Below are positions 32,126-43,700 of a stretch of 64,000 bases of DNA, in pieces. The notes under the pieces were generated by a model. The model saw only the letters and a program-made list of their open reading frames with translations, did not search any database and was not told the DNA's origin. The position numbers and the translations under genes are program-made. The DNA is taken from the NCBI GenBank assembly GCA_030295235.1, contig AP026142.1, positions 372,001 through 436,000 of the forward strand, read 5' to 3'. Every line of letters begins with the position of its first letter. Position 1 is the stretch's first letter. This DNA is from Fistulifera solaris. Lineage: Eukaryota; Bacillariophyta; Bacillariophyceae; Naviculales; Stauroneidaceae.

Positions 32126-33699
32126 TTATTTGGCCGGAAGAAACTTCCCTGGATTCAAGATCATCCTAGGGTCCAGTAAAGCTTTCAGGGATCGCATCAA
32201 ATCAAGCGTATGTTCATCATGAACGCTGGGAAGAAGATGATTTTTCGCTTGTCCCAGGCCGTGCTCGGCCGATATGGATCCGCCACGCTTCAGGATGGAG
32301 TGAAACAAATACGGTTCCAAAGCATCCAATACATCTTTCTGTACTTCACGTTTGCCGATAGTCGTCACATTAAAATGTAAATTACCATCGAGAATATGAC
32401 CCCAATTGGCATTGACCAGTGATGATGATTCGTTCCGAGCGAGCGGGCCCAACCGTTCGAGTCGCATTTCCTGAATCCAGTCTTGAAATTGCGCAATCGG
32501 CAACGATACATCGTACTTGTATGTGTAACCCAGTTGCGCAACGGTAGGATTCGCACTCTCTCGGATCTGCCAAAAGGATTGGTACTGCTTTATATCTTGC
32601 GCCAAGACTCCATTGAGAATGTCGTCTTGAACCGCTTCCAAAAACGTTTGCCACTTTTCTTGGTCATGGTTTGCATTCGATCCGTGTGTATCAATCAAGA
32701 GAAAGAAGGGCCCTCCTTCCTGTACCGCCGATTCACTCAGTATTGTTTCCACCGATAGCGGCATTTGGTGTCGTCCCGATGCTTCTACCAATTTCCAAAT
32801 GGCAGCATCCATGAATTCCATCGCTGCCAGTATTTCTCCCAAATACTGTTTTGCTTTTTGTAAGACCAGCAATACTTGATCATAGGAAGAACACGCTACA
32901 AACGCGGCTTGTTTGGATCGAGGCAACGGTGCACACGCCAAAGTCACGCCCGTAATAATTCCCAACGTTCCTTCCGATCCTAAGAACAGTTGATGCCATT
33001 TATAGCCCGTATTGTCTTTCATATTGTTGCTTAGTCGATAATTATAATCCAGAATGCGTCCATCGGCCAAGACTACTTCGAGTCCCAACACATTTCCGGC
33101 CAAACACCCGTATTTGCGAAAGTACGGTCCTTCCGCATTCGTCGCGAGATTGCCACCAATTTGACACGTTCCTTTGGCACCCAAATCCAAAGGCACCAGC
33201 CAACTATGGTTGGCGCAGTAGTCTGCAAGTTTTCTAAGACCACACCCGCTTGACAAGTCACAATTCCCAAAACTGGATCCAACGCTGTAATTTGATTCAG
33301 GTATTGCAATTGAAGAATGATTTCCTCGTGGGCCACCGTGGGGACACTCCCTCCAACCAAGCCCGTCTTTCCACCTTGTGGTACGACCGGTAAACGACGT
33401 TGATGGCAATGCGCTAATAGGGCGGAGATTTGTGCCGTGGTTTGCGGACGCAACAAGAGACGCGCCGGAGCCTGCCAGTAGTGTCCCGTCCAATCGGTGC
33501 TGGCGGCGTGCACGATCGGGTCCGATGCCTGCAACAACAAGGAAGGGTTGTGCCCTAAAATCTCGGAAAAGATTTGTACATCAGATTCGGTCAGTGAATT
33601 GTAGGGTTGGTGGAGTCGTCGTCGGGTGAATAAGAATGGTAAAGGACGAGAACATGCTAGCATCTTCCGGCGGCTCGAGGAAAAGAAAATGGAAGCCAT
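32126..33699 (-). CDS. D2HGDH: D-2-hydroxyglutarate dehydrogenase, mitochondrial FAD enzyme
   Basis: About 524 aa. FAD-binding type 4 domain: LPVVPQGGKTGLVGGSVPTV, GIVTCQAGVVLE, then PLDLGAKGTCQIGGNLATNA and GNVLGLEVVLADGR. The FAD-oxidase C domain ends in SAEHGLGQAKNHLLP with the usual metal-site His. The enzyme oxidises D-2-hydroxyglutarate to 2-oxoglutarate in mitochondria and passes electrons to ETF. The N-terminus (MASIFFSSSRRKMLACSRPL) is a likely mitochondrial presequence; a Met 12 codons upstream (33735) is an alternative start. One A4 run (near 33230, in GAAAACTTGCAG) is one base short, exactly between the AGVVLE and ADYCANHSW blocks. Confidence 0.93.
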
Positions 33700-34506
33700 A
33701 ATGTATCTGCGCGCTAACAATTCTCGGTTCGGCACTGTTGATGATTCTCATTCAGCGTTGGTGTACGTTCATTCATTGCAAAGGATTGGATATTGTTGTT
33801 TTTGCTATTGTTGTCTCAATAAAAGTTGAAAATGATTTTGATGCTGCTGAACTGTAAAAGGCTTCTATTATTACTACTACGTAAATAACAAAATGCGATG
33901 CGCCCCCAAAACTTACTATCGCATAGAAAGAACAAGGCGGCGCATCACGTGACTGCATGGAAGGCAATCCGGGACTTTCTAATCATTCATTTTTGTGAAG
34001 AAAACCCTCTCTCGTAGTTTGGAGACTCATTTGCTATTGTTATTTTTAACAGTGTTGCCATGTTGACAATGTTAATGGAATGATTCGATGCTATGGTGCT
34101 CGTTGAGTTTCTTTGCGATAATGGATCAAAACTTACTATAGCGCAAAAAGAAGACGACCTTTTGTTGTGATTGATAATAAATCCAGTCCCGGACTTACGT
34201 TTCCTTCCGTTGTGTTGATGATCTGTCATAGCCCCTTATTATTGCATTTGACACCGATGAGATAGTTTCGAAACACCGTAACAACATAGGAGGCCAGCGG
34301 ACCAAAATGCATGTTATTCGACCCACGATTTTTTTCGTTATCGACCTTATTTGCAACCAAATCCGTCTGTCAATCAGCCGTGCGAAGTGAGAAGTTTGCG
34401 AGAAAAATGCGACGGCGATGATGTGTTCGCATAATAATAAATCAAGGGGAGCATAGCAAAAGGCATAAACCGTCTCTCCCTGATCTGCAGGAATAACATC
34501 CATAAA
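33700..34506. other. Intergenic, divergent promoter region
   Basis: Between the dehydrogenase and LYR genes. The 13-mer CAAAACTTACTAT occurs twice (near 33907 and 34127) with similar purine-rich sequence after it. No gene recognised. Confidence 0.4.
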
Positions 34507-35197
34507 ATGTTCCGTTTGCATTCGAAACTGACCCGAAAAAAGCAGACGCTGGTTCGCTACTAGCGCCGCTACGGAAGAACAGTTATTGCGGGAAGAAGCG
34601 AAAGCGTTGACGTTGAAATTGTATCGAGCTTGTGTCCGATCGGTGCGGCACATTCGACACGGCAATGCGTTAGATGAAGCCGAATTTCAAAGACGCGAAG
34701 AAGAGCGTCTCGACTTGCTCTATGATGATTCCAGTACTATCAAACGCAATCCCATGCTTTCCATGTTACCTCCCGTCGATCGACAAGACGAATTGCGATC
34801 ACGGGCCGAATATTACTTGCAGTACGCCCGGGATTATTTCCAACAAGAGGCGGGGTGTCTGGACGGTGAGCAGTGGTTTCAGCAGCGTGTAGCGCGGTAT
34901 GTTTATAGTTTGCATCGTGGAGAACATCAGCGGAAATGGTTGTTGCAAGACATGGGGTTCGATGATCCTTTCTCGGGTTTGGATGAGATCCGTCTGGAAT
35001 TGTTTCAAAAGAATGCACAAGCCTTGGCGGCTCAACAAGATGTGGCGACAGATGAAAGCAATGCGAGTACTACTAAGGTCGAAAATCGGGACCGAGAGGA
35101 TGACAACGCGTACGCGTGGAGTGACGATGAAGAGGAAGGAGACGAACGACATCTTCCTGGTTTGAATACAAATGCGAAAAGTGGCGGAGGGGTATAA
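34507..35197 (+). CDS. LYR-motif protein, probably mitochondrial
   Basis: About 229 aa. The LYR motif lies in TLKLYRACVRSVRHIRHGNA, the signature of the Complex1_LYR family, whose members act in Fe-S cluster delivery and respiratory complex assembly with acyl carrier protein. Upstream, shortening the A6 run at 34536-34541 by one base joins the LYR frame to an ATG at 34507 and gives the basic presequence MFRLHSKLTRKSRRWFATSA, a typical mitochondrial targeting peptide. Without that correction there is no ATG before the LYR. The C-terminal 60 residues are acidic and low-complexity, unusual for the short LYR proteins. Confidence 0.7.
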
Positions 35198-35459
35198 CAG
35201 AAGCGCAAAAAGGAACCAGGTAGCTACTTTGGATCACATTTATCGCGACGCGTTCTCATTGCTCTGGATGATCTGTGGGGATCGGTTTTATGTGCATGGG
35301 ACATGTTTCATTTTAGTAAGAAGGGACTTTCTGAGAATTGCTGCTACAAGTTTTCATATTTATCAAAGCAAATTTAAGGAATCAAGTGTAGTGAGCACAA
35401 TTGCAAAATCACATAATCTTCAATTATTTCTTTTGTTTTATCTCGCATCCATAGCTTTA

Positions 35460-36146
35460 CTAATAGGTGCAGCCTGTATGTTCTACCGGCAACAATTGAC
35501 TCGTGTCTAGGCCTAATTCGGCAGCGCGATTGCGCACCGCGTCCATGACAGTCAGATCCGCGTCCGAGTTGCGAGCAAAAATCCACATTCCTGTCCGAGT
35601 GTAACACTTGCCATCGGCACCTTCACGATTGGGTCGGCCAGTCGTAATAATGGCCCATTCGTAAGGGGTTCCACTGGGACGCGGTTCGTTGGCGAGAATG
35701 TCGGCGTACGATCCAGCATCGACGACCCAATAGTTTGTGGACCGACTGAGCCCGAGTGGCAAGAATCGTGGTCCGACGGTGGCTCGTGCGGGGTGTCGTC
35801 GCGGAGAAGGTACCACCGCACGAAAGTTGACGCTGCGGACCTCTCCTGTGACACTGCCTTTCCGGGCACTGTTGAACACGGTGATCTTCGGACGACCCAA
35901 GCAGAAGGGACAAAAGTCCGCGAGTTCGTACTCGGCATAAACACAATAGAATTGATCAAGAGGTTGAAAGCGTACTTCTTTTTGTTCGATGGCATACCAA
36001 CGGGCCGAGATGAATTCGTCGAAGTCGAACTCGTTCAACGAGTCAAAGCCATCGGGAGGACAGTTTCTTCCGAGGAAAGTTGTGGATGCGTTCTGTGACG
36101 CTACACAGGTAAGGGTGAGTAGCAAGAGGATGTTGAAAAGTTTCAT
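35460..36146 (-). CDS. Secreted lipocalin-like protein, copy 1
   Basis: 228 aa from MKLFNILLLLTLTCVASQ, a signal peptide. Lipocalin-type features: EFISARWYAIEQK near residue 50 (GxW degenerated to ARW), YCVYAEYEL, VVPSPRRHPARATVGPRFLP, NYWVVDAGSYA and PYEWAIITTGRPN, then a late WIFARNSD. It has cysteine-rich patches (NCPPDGF, DFCPFC) and ends PVEHTGCTY. It is about 60% identical to the copy at 38 kb and lies on the same strand, with a sulfotransferase gene between them on the other strand. The Met at 36182 is less likely as the start. Confidence 0.75.
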   Translation of the reverse strand: MKLFNILLLLTLTCVASQNASTTFLGRNCPPDGFDSLNEFDFDEFISARWYAIEQKEVRFQPLDQFYCVYAEYELADFCPFCLGRPKITVFNSARKGSVTGEVRSVNFRAVVPSPRRHPARATVGPRFLPLGLSRSTNYWVVDAGSYADILANEPRPSGTPYEWAIITTGRPNREGADGKCYTRTGMWIFARNSDADLTVMDAVRNRAAELGLDTSQLLPVEHTGCTY

Positions 36147-36720
36147 TGTCAGTACATGAATTTGTTGTGAAACGAAAATCATTTCAAGAGACGGGCTGAA
36201 ATATATGTGAATGAAAAGTGGAAAATTCAGTCGAATGTCAAGATTAGATTCTGACGATTAAAAAATTAGGAATAAAATATATATGTGGTTTCAAGAGACG
36301 GGCTTCCAAATCCGAACTCCAGTTTTTGCGAGGCTGTGAGAAGGATCTCACAAGACGTTTTTGTGATGGATGTTGATGTGGATGTTGAAAATTTCATAGA
36401 GAGTTGTCAATTTCTGCACCTCTTTTGTTTTCGCGGTGACACAGGACGGGTGCGGAGTATGCCACATGAGACACAGGACACATGTAACGATGTTAGGCAA
36501 AAAGTACTCCATAATTTTTTAGAGAGGAAAGCGAGTTTTCTAGTTAAGTGAAAAGACATGATTAATGATTAAGTCAAAACTTAGTAGAAGAACTCATACA
36601 TTATGTCAATAGATTCTCCTCTGTAACGATACGACACGTATGTGTTGAACGTCACAGTCACAGGAGCCAAAAAATAAAAAGCCGACGAAATGATGCCTTC
36701 ATACAAACTTAAGAGCCGCG
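36147..36720. other. Intergenic with a 16-bp direct repeat
   Basis: TTTCAAGAGACGGGCT occurs at 36182-36197 and 36290-36305, each next to an ATATATGTG. This is the divergent promoter region of the lipocalin and the sulfotransferase. No gene seen. Confidence 0.5.
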
Positions 36721-37671
36721 ATGAAAGTTAATAATCAAAGACCGATTAGCTCTGTCTACTTTCAATTCATTCTTATTATTATCGTTGGATCATCAGCTTT
36801 ATTTCTGCGTGCAGTCACCGTTCTACCGCACTTACAACCCGATAGACCCAGCGAACAGGCACTCCGCGATACCTTTTCGGTCACAAAACGAACAACGAGC
36901 CGAGAACTGGGAAAACCATACCTTGTGGTGGGGTACCCGAAAAGTGGGACGACGTCGGTCTATCAATTTTTTCAATGTTCTGGTTTGAAGACACAGCATT
37001 TTTGTTGTTGTGGTGATTCGAGTGACCACCCGCCTTGTGAGGGAACGACGATGGCGGTTTGTATTTTGAAGAATATGGCCAACAACCGCACTATGTTACA
37101 AGATTGCGGTGACTACGATGTATACTGTCAGTTAGATGGTGAACGTCCGGTGAAAGCATTCCAAGATACGCCGCGAGGATTCCGGGGTGTTTTATTGGAA
37201 GACGGCTCGTTGGAGCTGCATCGCACAGCGGACAAATTGGATCGTACCTGGCTCTATCGCCACTTTCTGCCACAACACTTTCATTTACAACGACTTCATC
37301 AAGAAAATCCCGAGGCTACATTCATTCTTCCGCTTCGCGAACCAGAGGCGTGGGCCAATTCTGTCTTTCATTGGTTTGAAATGCGAGGTCGAGTCGTGAA
37401 CGAGTACATCGCCTTCAACCATTCTATACAGAGACCAGGCAAAGAGAAGGCAATGGATTGGCTAAAACAAATTTATCAAGAGCACACAAATTATATTAGA
37501 AAGTTTGTAAAAAATCATCCTTCTCACGTTCTGGTGGAATTTAATATCGCAGATCCGGATGCTGGAAAACGTTTGGCGGAAGTCTTTCATCTCGACGAAT
37601 CGTGCTGGGGTCATCATAACAAAATTGGGGATAGAGCAAAGAGTATTAGTTTGAAAGAAAATAATGGATGA
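36721..37671 (+). CDS. Sulfotransferase-like type II membrane protein
   Basis: 316 aa. An N-terminal signal anchor (FILIIIVGSSALFLRAVTVL, residues about 17-36) is followed by the PAPS 5'-phosphosulfate loop LVVGYPKSGTTSVYQFF. The 3'-phosphate site is FILPLREPEAWANSVFHWF. The remaining architecture (DTPRG, then a long helical C-terminus) matches Golgi sulfotransferases that modify carbohydrates. A Cys-rich insert (HFCCCGDSSDHPPCEG) follows the loop. Substrate not predictable. It is flanked by two lipocalin copies, so it was present or inserted when they duplicated. Confidence 0.8.
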   Translation: MKVNNQRPISSVYFQFILIIIVGSSALFLRAVTVLPHLQPDRPSEQALRDTFSVTKRTTSRELGKPYLVVGYPKSGTTSVYQFFQCSGLKTQHFCCCGDSSDHPPCEGTTMAVCILKNMANNRTMLQDCGDYDVYCQLDGERPVKAFQDTPRGFRGVLLEDGSLELHRTADKLDRTWLYRHFLPQHFHLQRLHQENPEATFILPLREPEAWANSVFHWFEMRGRVVNEYIAFNHSIQRPGKEKAMDWLKQIYQEHTNYIRKFVKNHPSHVLVEFNIADPDAGKRLAEVFHLDESCWGHHNKIGDRAKSISLKENNG

Positions 37672-37993
37672 GTCAACATCGAAAGATCAAAATCAGTCAT
37701 GACGGGTTGACAGTTTTGATGGATGACATCGTCTCACGGCAACGCGCAGCAAACAAGGCTATGTCCCGGGAAGAATAGCTGCATTGTTGTGATGCATGTT
37801 TGCACCATTAAACAGCACTCTTTAAGCTTTTGCTAGGGTTTTGGCTGTCGAAAGAGTCACTGCTCAAGAAAGATCGGTTATGATTTGTGGAGCTTTATTT
37901 TTGTTTTGTGAAAAGTAATGTGATTGTTTTGCGAGAAGCAATTGAGTGGACATCTGTTGATTTCTTTATCATGGTACTCAAGTCTATCGCTTG
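37672..37993. other. Intergenic between convergent genes
   Basis: 3' ends of the sulfotransferase and lipocalin copy 2; nothing recognised. Confidence 0.4.
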
Positions 37994-38683
37994 TTAGTAA
38001 GCACAGCCTGTGTGTTCCACTGGTAGTAACTGGCTTACATCCAGGCCAAGATCACTAAAGCGAAGTCGAATAGCGTCGATGACCTCCTGCGAAGGCTGAG
38101 CAGTGCGAGCAATGATCCACATTCCATCTCTAGAGTAGCATGAGCCATTCTCGCCTTCCCGATTGGGTCCACCAGCTGTAACGATAGCCCACTCATAAGG
38201 GGTCCCGATAGGGCTTGCCACATTGTTGACAACACCAGAATAAGTCCCAGCATCGATAATCCAGAGATTCGATGGTGCAATGATTCCCAGTGGTATGAAT
38301 CGTCGTCCCACATAGGCTCGAGCGGGATGCCTGTCCGGGAAAGGAACGATAGCACGAAAGTCGGCAGTCCGTTCCGATCCACTGACGCTATCCCTCAAGG
38401 AACGATGAAAGACGGAGAGTTTGGGTCGTTCGAAGCATAAAGGACAAAAATAATCAGAGACTTCATACTCAGCGTAAACACAGTAAAACTGACTTGTGGG
38501 AAGGTACCAAGTGTCCTTTTGCTGGATGGAATACCAGCGGGCAGAAATGAATTCCCCAAAATCAAATTCGTTTAAAGAGTCAAAGTCATCGGGAGGACAG
38601 TTGCCGAGTAAAACGGACGTCGAGATGTCCTGAGCCGCCACCCAATTTAGAGTTAATAACGAAAGGGTGTTGAAAAGGTTCAT
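37994..38683 (-). CDS. Secreted lipocalin-like protein, copy 2
   Basis: 229 aa from MNLFNTLSLLTLNWVAAQ (signal peptide), the Met matching copy 1. Shared landmarks are NCPPDDFDSLNEFDFGEFIS, ARWYSIQQK, HPARAYVGRRFIPLG, PYEWAIVTAGGPNREGE and the identical end SQLLPVEHTGC. The upstream open frame to 38908 is not needed. Likely an apoplastic or cell-surface binder of a small hydrophobic ligand; no substrate is indicated. Confidence 0.75.
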   Translation of the reverse strand: MNLFNTLSLLTLNWVAAQDISTSVLLGNCPPDDFDSLNEFDFGEFISARWYSIQQKDTWYLPTSQFYCVYAEYEVSDYFCPLCFERPKLSVFHRSLRDSVSGSERTADFRAIVPFPDRHPARAYVGRRFIPLGIIAPSNLWIIDAGTYSGVVNNVASPIGTPYEWAIVTAGGPNREGENGSCYSRDGMWIIARTAQPSQEVIDAIRLRFSDLGLDVSQLLPVEHTGCAY

Positions 38684-38869
38684 CTTTTGGTTGAAAGTGC
38701 GAACGTGACTTAAGTAGATTAGCAGAGTATAATGCCCAAAGTGTGGAAATCTATTTCGTCTCGGATTTCGTAATATGTTGAGGGGCCAAACAACTTTCGT
38801 TTTCTGTGGAAGTTCCGCGGGAATGCATTGATGATTATTCGTGTACCTGACAGTTTTCCATTGTCGAAA

Positions 38870-38939
38870 ACACAAAGCTGCGCTTTTATAAGTCGTGATT
38901 ATGAACACAAAGCTGCGCTTTTGTAAGTCGTGATAATGA
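38870..38939. repeat. 35-bp tandem duplication
   Basis: Two adjacent 35-bp units beginning ACACAAAGCTGCGCTTTT with two mismatches, about 190 bp upstream of the lipocalin copy 2 start. Confidence 0.9.
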
Positions 38940-39208
38940 ACACCACGATGTTATCCAAGAAAGTAGTATTTAAAACCGGCAAGATATGGGTCGCCTTAGA
39001 AAATTGATTCTTCTGTGATTGATCACCTATCACACCAACGAACTGCTTCATTACTGGCAGCGACCGTTATTGTGGCAGTAATATCAATACATTATGCTAG
39101 GTTGAAGTAATGATTAGGAAAGTCCCACTGATTTAGAAGCGTGCTGTAAATAAAAGTTTCGTTGTAAAATACGTTTCAGCATCCACCATTGCTGTTCTGT
39201 AGATTGCC

Positions 39209-39751
39209 TTACATCCGAAACACTCTTTTCTTGATGACTGTTTCCCCATCACCTACACGCTCCACCTGCACAACAGTGTTATTCTTATAGTGCTCCTTCA
39301 GCAACTGTTCCGCCATGGCCATTTCTTCTTGCTGCAGCTTTTCCAGTTGCAATCGATCTCGTTCCGCCACCGATTGATCGGCATCCCCAATCAGGACACG
39401 CAATTCCTCCAGTAACACTTGGTAGACGCGCTCTTCGGTAGATGATGTATCAGGTGTACGCCGAAACCAGCTGGGGTTATTCCCAGGTATTTCACGGCAC
39501 ACTTTTTGAGCCAGTTCTCGGACGACCACTTCACTGGACAACTGCTTCAACAAACGAATCTTTGTCTCGGCTTCTTCAGTGGCTTCGTACACTTTCGTTT
39601 CCATTTTCCGTCGTTCACTCCCCGATTTTAGTGCTTGTCCGGCTAATACGACCGTCATGAAGGAAATACCCACATTGATGGCGGATTGTCGAACACGGGC
39701 TCGACGGGCCTGTTGCTCTGCTTCGGAAGGCGGTGCCGTTTTCGCTCCCAT
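39209..39751 (-). CDS. Hypothetical protein with one membrane helix and a coiled coil, possibly mitochondrial
   Basis: 180 aa from MGAKTAPPSEAEQQARRARV. One weakly hydrophobic helix (INVGISFMTVVLAGQALKSG) is followed by long charged helices with heptad character and a strand-like end (VVQVERVGDGETVIKKRVF). Family not recognised. If the A7 run at about 39755-39761 is one base too long, the frame extends upstream into a basic, Arg/Ser/Thr-rich sequence (TTKRSTTTRCYHNSSRVQ) that would be a good mitochondrial presequence, with a start at or upstream of about 39870. Confidence 0.55.
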   Translation of the reverse strand: MGAKTAPPSEAEQQARRARVRQSAINVGISFMTVVLAGQALKSGSERRKMETKVYEATEEAETKIRLLKQLSSEVVVRELAQKVCREIPGNNPSWFRRTPDTSSTEERVYQVLLEELRVLIGDADQSVAERDRLQLEKLQQEEMAMAEQLLKEHYKNNTVVQVERVGDGETVIKKRVFRM

Positions 39752-40785
39752 GACTTTTTTTCATTTGTTGATGCAATTCTTGTTTCGAATTCAGTTGAAC
39801 ACGAGAAGAATTGTGATAACATCTTGTCGTCGTCGATCTTTTGGTCGTCATAACAGCACTTGTACGAATCATCCATCGGTGCAACGAATGACGACTCCTC
39901 ATGGTGTTCGATTACGTATGATGCGGGGAGGTCTGTAATACCTTTCAAAGCGTAAAAGAAAGTCGGTTTTTTATATTTTCTTTGGATCGAAATGCAAAAT
40001 TTGCTACGAGAAATCTATAACTTCGTTTATCATCGTCATTATTTAATGCGTTCGGGCCCTCACATTCTCACATCACGTGTCACAAAATAATAATAATGAA
40101 CTACTGCCACTCACGACTAATATCCAGTCGTGGTAGGGTTCCGTATAAAAATGAATGCCAAGCGAAAATAATAATATTACTCCGTAATATGCGATACAAC
40201 ATCTTAAGAATTTTCAATCTCCATGGCAAGAAACCGCTGTTTTGATTGCCAATATAAACAAGTATTACATAGTTTGTCTTCTCCCACGAAACGGTCCGAA
40301 ATGTCAAACGTCATCCGCTGAATGAGAAAACCGCAAGTGAACCGTTTCAAACAAACCTCTGCTCATGACTGACATTCGCAGTCGTAGTAAGTAGAAATGG
40401 CAGACACAGACTAATGTCTTATCAGTACCAATTACACTTTTTAAAGCGAACCCTAACGTACCGAGCCAGTGTTAGTAGAAATGGCAGACACAAACTCATG
40501 TCTTATCGGTACCAATGACACTTTTCAAAGATAACCCTAACGTACCGAGCCAGTGTTATACGGAGTACTCCTTATACTGCTTGGGATCGCCATTGCGATG
40601 ATAATAACGCGGCAGGGATCATTATCGACGACAACAACAACAAATAATATCATTGTAGTCGCATCAGTACTCTGGCTTTACGTCTTTTCACTTTGGAAGC
40701 GCAAATATTTCGAAAACGTCCTGCTGTGCGCGGCAACCGAAATCGGGAAGCATTCGGCAATAAGGAAAGAAAAGAATTCACAAGG
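39752..40785. other. Intergenic, divergent promoter region
   Basis: Besides the 84-bp tandem repeat, only short open frames are present (for example 40553-40789, hydrophobic but without recognisable homology). Confidence 0.4.
40391..40558. repeat. 84-bp tandem repeat, two copies
   Basis: Units 40391-40474 and 40475-40558 begin GTAGAAATGGCAGACACA and end GTACCGAGCCAGTGTTA, with roughly 90% identity. It lies about 230 bp upstream of the VPS41 ATG. Confidence 0.95.
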
Positions 40786-43700
40786 ATGAATCTTTTGCCG
40801 CAGGAGGAAGATGATGCCTCATTCAACACGCAAAGTGAGACCAATCATGTCGTAAATCATCCAGAGTTTCCCGAAAGTCCAGACGATGCTCGGTATTTGA
40901 CCACGGTCATGGAAGATGAAGATGAGGAGCCTCTCGACGACGACGACGAGGATGATGTTGTTTCGATGCCCCTGTTTCAATACACGCGTGTCATGGGATC
41001 CTTGCCGCGTGCGTCGCCCGTAAAAACCTTGGCGAAACGAAGATACTGTTCCGCGATGGGAAAAGTCATTCTTTCGTCAGAAACCATGTCAAATAATAAC
41101 AATAATGAAGAAACCTCAGATCCATCGGTTCCTTCACCCGATTTGTGGCATCAACATCCGATCCATGTCCTGGCCCACGGTTTCGAGCAGGGATCTCTGC
41201 TGGTAGTGGATGCGGTATCGGGGATCGCCATTGCGGATCCATTCTCGGTGAGAGAAGGACGGAATCCGCACGCGGTGATTGCCGTGAGTTGGGATGCATC
41301 CGGTACCTATTTGGCCGCATTGGACGATGGCGGGATGTGTGCTATCTTTGAAATCAAATATTCGATCCAAATGCGCGATGTGACGACTTCTACGCCAGCT
41401 ACCGGTGGAAATTTGTTGACCCATTTCATGTCGGCACTGACACGGCATCCCCCGACACGGGACGACGGGGAATCTCGTCAACGGATACCGGCTTTGACCG
41501 CCACTTCTATTCAAGTGCAGCGAATTCCTTATCCGAGTTCGTTCGGGAAACCCACTTGTGTGGCGATTGATCCAGCGTATCGGAAACGAAGAGAGAAGTC
41601 GGTCATGGTAGGCTTTGCGGATGGGCGGTTGGTTTTGACACGAAGAGGTTTTGTGTTTCAGCGCCGCACCGATGCGGTGATTTATCAAGCCGTCCAAGAC
41701 AAAGATTTTGCGGGCATTGAGGCAATCGCGTGGCGCGGACCACTCGTGGCGTGGGCGGATTCGAGTGGTGTGCGTCTTCTGGACGTGGATGTGTTGCAGC
41801 GGATTGCTCACGTCGATCGTCCTTCGGGGGCACGTTCCTCGTTGTATCCATCGGTGTCTCGTGTTCATCCGTCCTTGTGCTTTGGAAACCGAAAACGATT
41901 TACTAGTGGCTTGGGGCGATTGTTTACTGAGTTTAAATATTCGCAACACCGATGGGAGGTCGTCCGCATCCGTCGGTGATGGCTCTGTCGTGGCTCAACG
42001 CCGTCGTGTGGAATGCAAAATGGCTTGGGAGTTGGATTGCATTGCTTGTGGAGTGGTCCCTGTAGACTCCAGGCACGTAGCAGTGCTGGGTCTTGTACCG
42101 GCATCCGATGATGCGGAAGACGAGATAGAATCTGAAAATCGAAACGGAGTTGAACTCCAGGTGATCTCCCGAATGGACGGAGCTGTAGTTTTCGCGGATA
42201 TGATACCACTTGTCCGTGACGAGAAGCAATCCCACCGCCAGCTAGAATCCTCGATGGACTTTCAGCTTCTCTCTTCATTCGCTGTGCCAAGAATGGACAA
42301 CACTTCTGAAGTGCAGGAAATGGACAACTTCGGAGGCTCAGGGGCAAACGCTCTTGACACACTTCAAGGAGGCATGTTTGGTAATGGCAGTAATGCCGGG
42401 GCACGCTTCAGGGACGCGCACATATTATGGGGACTCGAACACATTGTGGTAGAGGACGAAAAGATATTATTCGAAAAGGATAATACTGAGAATAAAAACG
42501 GTACTGCTGATGACGAATCGAGTGTTGATAGTGATGAGTACGACTTTGCACTTGGCAATTGCTCTCTTGAATCATCCAGTAATATCAATCTATCCATTCC
42601 TCCCATTGTTGCTCTGGCGTCGTCTTATGATATTGTACTTGCAAGAACAAGAGATGCCGACGATGCTGTATCGTACGCCTTAGAGAAAGAAAAATACGCT
42701 TTGGCTCTTCATCGAGCGTTGCAGCATGTCCGACGGCTAAGACGATACAATATTGACGAATTGGTTAATCAGTATTTCCGAGCTTTGTTGCGGATCAATG
42801 ATACAGCAGATGTGAGCAGACTCGAGGATAGATCTTTGTCAATCCGTAGGTTGAAAATTGCGTCCCGCGTCATGCCTATCTTACTCGGTGGCAAAGTGGA
42901 TATGTGGGAACACTGGTTAAAAGAGTTAGAGCGCATACCTGGTGGATTGTTTATAGTGAGAAACGCCATACCTGTGAGAGGTATGAACTACAAGGGCAAC
43001 GAAGTCAGTTATTGCTTTTTGACAAACCTCACACCTCGTTACTTGCAGACCCTCAACTTGCACCAGAAGTATACAACCGCATGATATCAAACATGCTGCA
43101 ACAAGTGTATGCTATCAAGTCGTCTGTTGAAGCTAGGAAAGGTCCAAAGCGACTGGAAATCGAAGCGGAAAATCAATTTCTACTGTCACTTCTGTCGTGG
43201 GGGCCGAATAATGTTTTGAATGAGTTCGTCCGTCTTTCTGAAACACAGCCGCCCACGTTTTTCATCGGAGACATAGCTCAGGAACTGCTAAATAGCCAGA
43301 AGCGGCGACGGGAACAGACGGCTGCGAACTACCTAACCTTCATCTGTTCCGATTCAGTGGCTACGGATAATCTGTCTGGCCTGTTTAATGGCCCCTCTGA
43401 ATATTATGAACCGCTGTACGATCTAGATCATGTCGCCACAATAATTGGGGAGCGCGTATCATGGAAAAGCACAGGCCAGAATGATACTGAGACACCGTCA
43501 AACTCGACGTTTGCCTTGGATGCGATTGCGCTCTTGAGTATGATGAAAGGGAATTTTAAGAAGATGCTGGCTTATTACATGGCACTGGGTATATTTCATC
43601 ACATCACGACATTAGAGTCCCTTGAAGACGAGGCTCTAACATCAATCACACAAACGCAAGGCCGCAAGACTACTCCTGACGACCATCACGGACGATACTC

